A stretch of DNA of 5,954 nt from Oceanospirillaceae bacterium (GTDB lineage Bacteria > Pseudomonadota > Gammaproteobacteria > Pseudomonadales > Balneatricaceae), in NCBI GenBank assembly GCA_003521845.1, contig DPHB01000008.1, positions 1 to 5,954 on the forward strand. The letters are read 5' to 3'. The translations under genes and the position numbers were made by a program. A model generated the notes under the pieces. It was not told where the DNA came from and made no database searches. It worked only from the letters and a program-made list of their open reading frames with translations. This document shows, piece after piece, positions 4,996-5,954 of this stretch. Numbering within the stretch: position 1 is the first letter of the stretch; each line of letters starts with the position of its first letter.

Positions 4996-5871
4996 ATGGC
5001 ACAAATTGCATTTATTGGTTTGGGTGTTATGGGGTATCCCATGGCAGGGCATTTGGCGGCGGCTGGTTATGATGTTGTGGTGTACAACCGAACCCAGGCC
5101 AAGGCTAAGGCCTGGGTGGCCGAGCACGGTGGTGCTTGGGCACTAACACCAGCATTGGCGGCACAAGGTGCTGATGTTGTGTTTTGTTGTGTGGGCAATG
5201 ACGATGATCTACGCAGTGTGGTGCTAGGTGAAGAGGGTGCTTTTGCTTGTATGGCACCAGGTAGTTTGTTTGTGGATCATACCACGGCGTCTGCCGAAGT
5301 CGCGCGCGAGCTGGGTGAACAAGCTGCTGCCTTACAAGTAGGCTTTGTGGATGCCCCTGTTTCAGGTGGCCAAGCCGGTGCCGAAAATGGCCAATTGGCC
5401 ATTATGTGTGGGGGTGACAGTGCCGATTATGCACGTGCCGAAAAAGCCATGGCGGTTTATGCAAAAAGCATGACACTGTTAGGTGCAGTTGGTGCTGGCC
5501 AGTTAACAAAGATGGTTAATCAGATTTGTATCGCGGGTTTGGTACAAGGCTTGTCCGAAGGTGTGGCCTTTGCCGCCAATGCGGGTTTGGATGCTAAGCA
5601 GGTGTTCCAGGCCATTGGTGCTGGAGCAGCGGGTTCTTGGCAGATGGCCAACCGTAATGGCACCATGGTTGACGATGAGTTTGACTTTGGTTTTGCTGTG
5701 GATTGGATGCGCAAGGATCTGGCTATCTGCATGGACGAGGCCGAGCGTAATGGTTCTGACCTTACTATTACTAAAATTGTTGATAGCTATTATGCCGAAG
5801 TGCAGGCTATGGGCGGCAACCGCTGGGACACCTCAAGCTTGCTGAAACGCTTGCCGCGTAAAGATAAGTAG
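4996..5871 (+). CDS. 3-hydroxyisobutyrate dehydrogenase family NAD(P)-dependent oxidoreductase
   Basis: This 291-residue enzyme belongs to the beta-hydroxyacid dehydrogenases (3-hydroxyisobutyrate dehydrogenase, tartronate-semialdehyde reductase, glyoxylate/succinate-semialdehyde reductase). It should reversibly oxidise a short 3-hydroxyacid or reduce its aldehyde in the cytoplasm. The Rossmann motif FIGLGVMGYPMAGHL spans 6-20. VYNRT (29-33) follows strand 2; Arg32/Thr33, with no Asp there, suggests NADP(H). DAPVSGG (119-125) is the substrate-binding motif. GAGQLTKMVNQ (166-176) carries the family's catalytic lysine as Lys172, with Asn175 beside it. RKDL occurs near residue 240. The length is normal and no motif is broken. 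ATG 4996 was chosen over an in-frame TTG at 4984 because the Rossmann strand starts three residues later; the ribosome site is weak (TTGAG, 4984-4988). The gene diverges from the HyuA-like operon. The exact substrate is unknown, so no symbol is given. Confidence 0.92.
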   Translation: MAQIAFIGLGVMGYPMAGHLAAAGYDVVVYNRTQAKAKAWVAEHGGAWALTPALAAQGADVVFCCVGNDDDLRSVVLGEEGAFACMAPGSLFVDHTTASAEVARELGEQAAALQVGFVDAPVSGGQAGAENGQLAIMCGGDSADYARAEKAMAVYAKSMTLLGAVGAGQLTKMVNQICIAGLVQGLSEGVAFAANAGLDAKQVFQAIGAGAAGSWQMANRNGTMVDDEFDFGFAVDWMRKDLAICMDEAERNGSDLTITKIVDSYYAEVQAMGGNRWDTSSLLKRLPRKDK

Positions 5872-5884
5872 TGTTTGACGTAAC

Positions 5885-5954
5885 GGGACAGGCACTTTTA
5901 CTGCGCAAAAAAGCCAGTCCCTGATTAGTGGGGACTGGCTCTTGTTTGAGAGCG
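5885..5954 (+). repeat. Palindromic element, copy D (cut by the window end)
   Basis: The left arm GGGACAGGCACTTTT (5885-5899) is identical to copies A and B. It is followed by ACTGCGCA, then AGCCAGTCCC (5912-5921) paired with GGGACTGGCT (5931-5940) around a 9-base loop. The right arm would lie beyond the window. The flank GTAACGGGACAGG (5880-5892) recurs upstream of copy C with one base changed and, more loosely, upstream of copy B. The element starts 13 bases after the dehydrogenase stop. Confidence 0.88.
5912..5947 (+). terminator. Probable terminator of the dehydrogenase gene inside copy D
   Basis: A perfect 10-bp GC-rich stem (5912-5921 with 5931-5940) lies 40 bases after the dehydrogenase stop. 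The + strand tail is CTTGTTT, only partly T-rich, so termination may be partial. On the opposite strand six T residues follow the stem, so it should work well against transcripts entering from the right. Confidence 0.45.

Noticed and set aside
5561..5845. 94-codon frame inside the dehydrogenase gene
   Set aside because: It is an alternate-frame shadow of a gene whose own frame carries all expected motifs.

Overview
The window looks like chromosomal DNA of a gammaproteobacterium. The base composition is near 50% GC, HemN is of the E. coli type, and compact palindromic repeats sit between genes. The organism is an inference from protein style and cannot be fixed to a genus. Four protein genes can be supported: hemN on the + strand, a two-gene - strand operon (a HyuA-type ATPase followed by a small two-cluster Fe-S protein), and a + strand beta-hydroxyacid dehydrogenase.

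Layout: positions 1-318 hold no convincing gene but end in a strong intrinsic terminator (282-314), only 25 bases before the hemN start chosen here (340). hemN runs to 1698. It converges on the Fe-S gene (2520 down to 1846), and a 97-base palindromic element (1725-1821) fills the gap and supplies a terminator. The Fe-S gene lies 19 bases downstream of the ATPase gene (4561 down to 2540). The divergent region 4562-4995 holds putative promoters for both sides and two copies of the same element, one intact (4718-4811) and one that has lost its right half (4863-4922). The dehydrogenase (4996-5871) is followed 13 bases later by a fourth copy, which the window end cuts off.

Functionally, hemN serves anaerobic heme synthesis. 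The ATPase/Fe-S pair is of unknown substrate: it resembles the A subunit of hydantoinase/oxoprolinase enzymes, but no B subunit is visible. The dehydrogenase is a 3-hydroxyisobutyrate / tartronate-semialdehyde reductase type enzyme, probably NADP-linked. Nothing in the sequence ties these genes into one pathway.

The most notable signal is the four-copy repeat family. The two complete copies, which lie in opposite orientations, show paired (compensatory) base changes in two different helices. Those helices share a segment, so the element may form a pseudoknot or switch between two folds. The second point of interest is the terminator placed almost against the hemN start.
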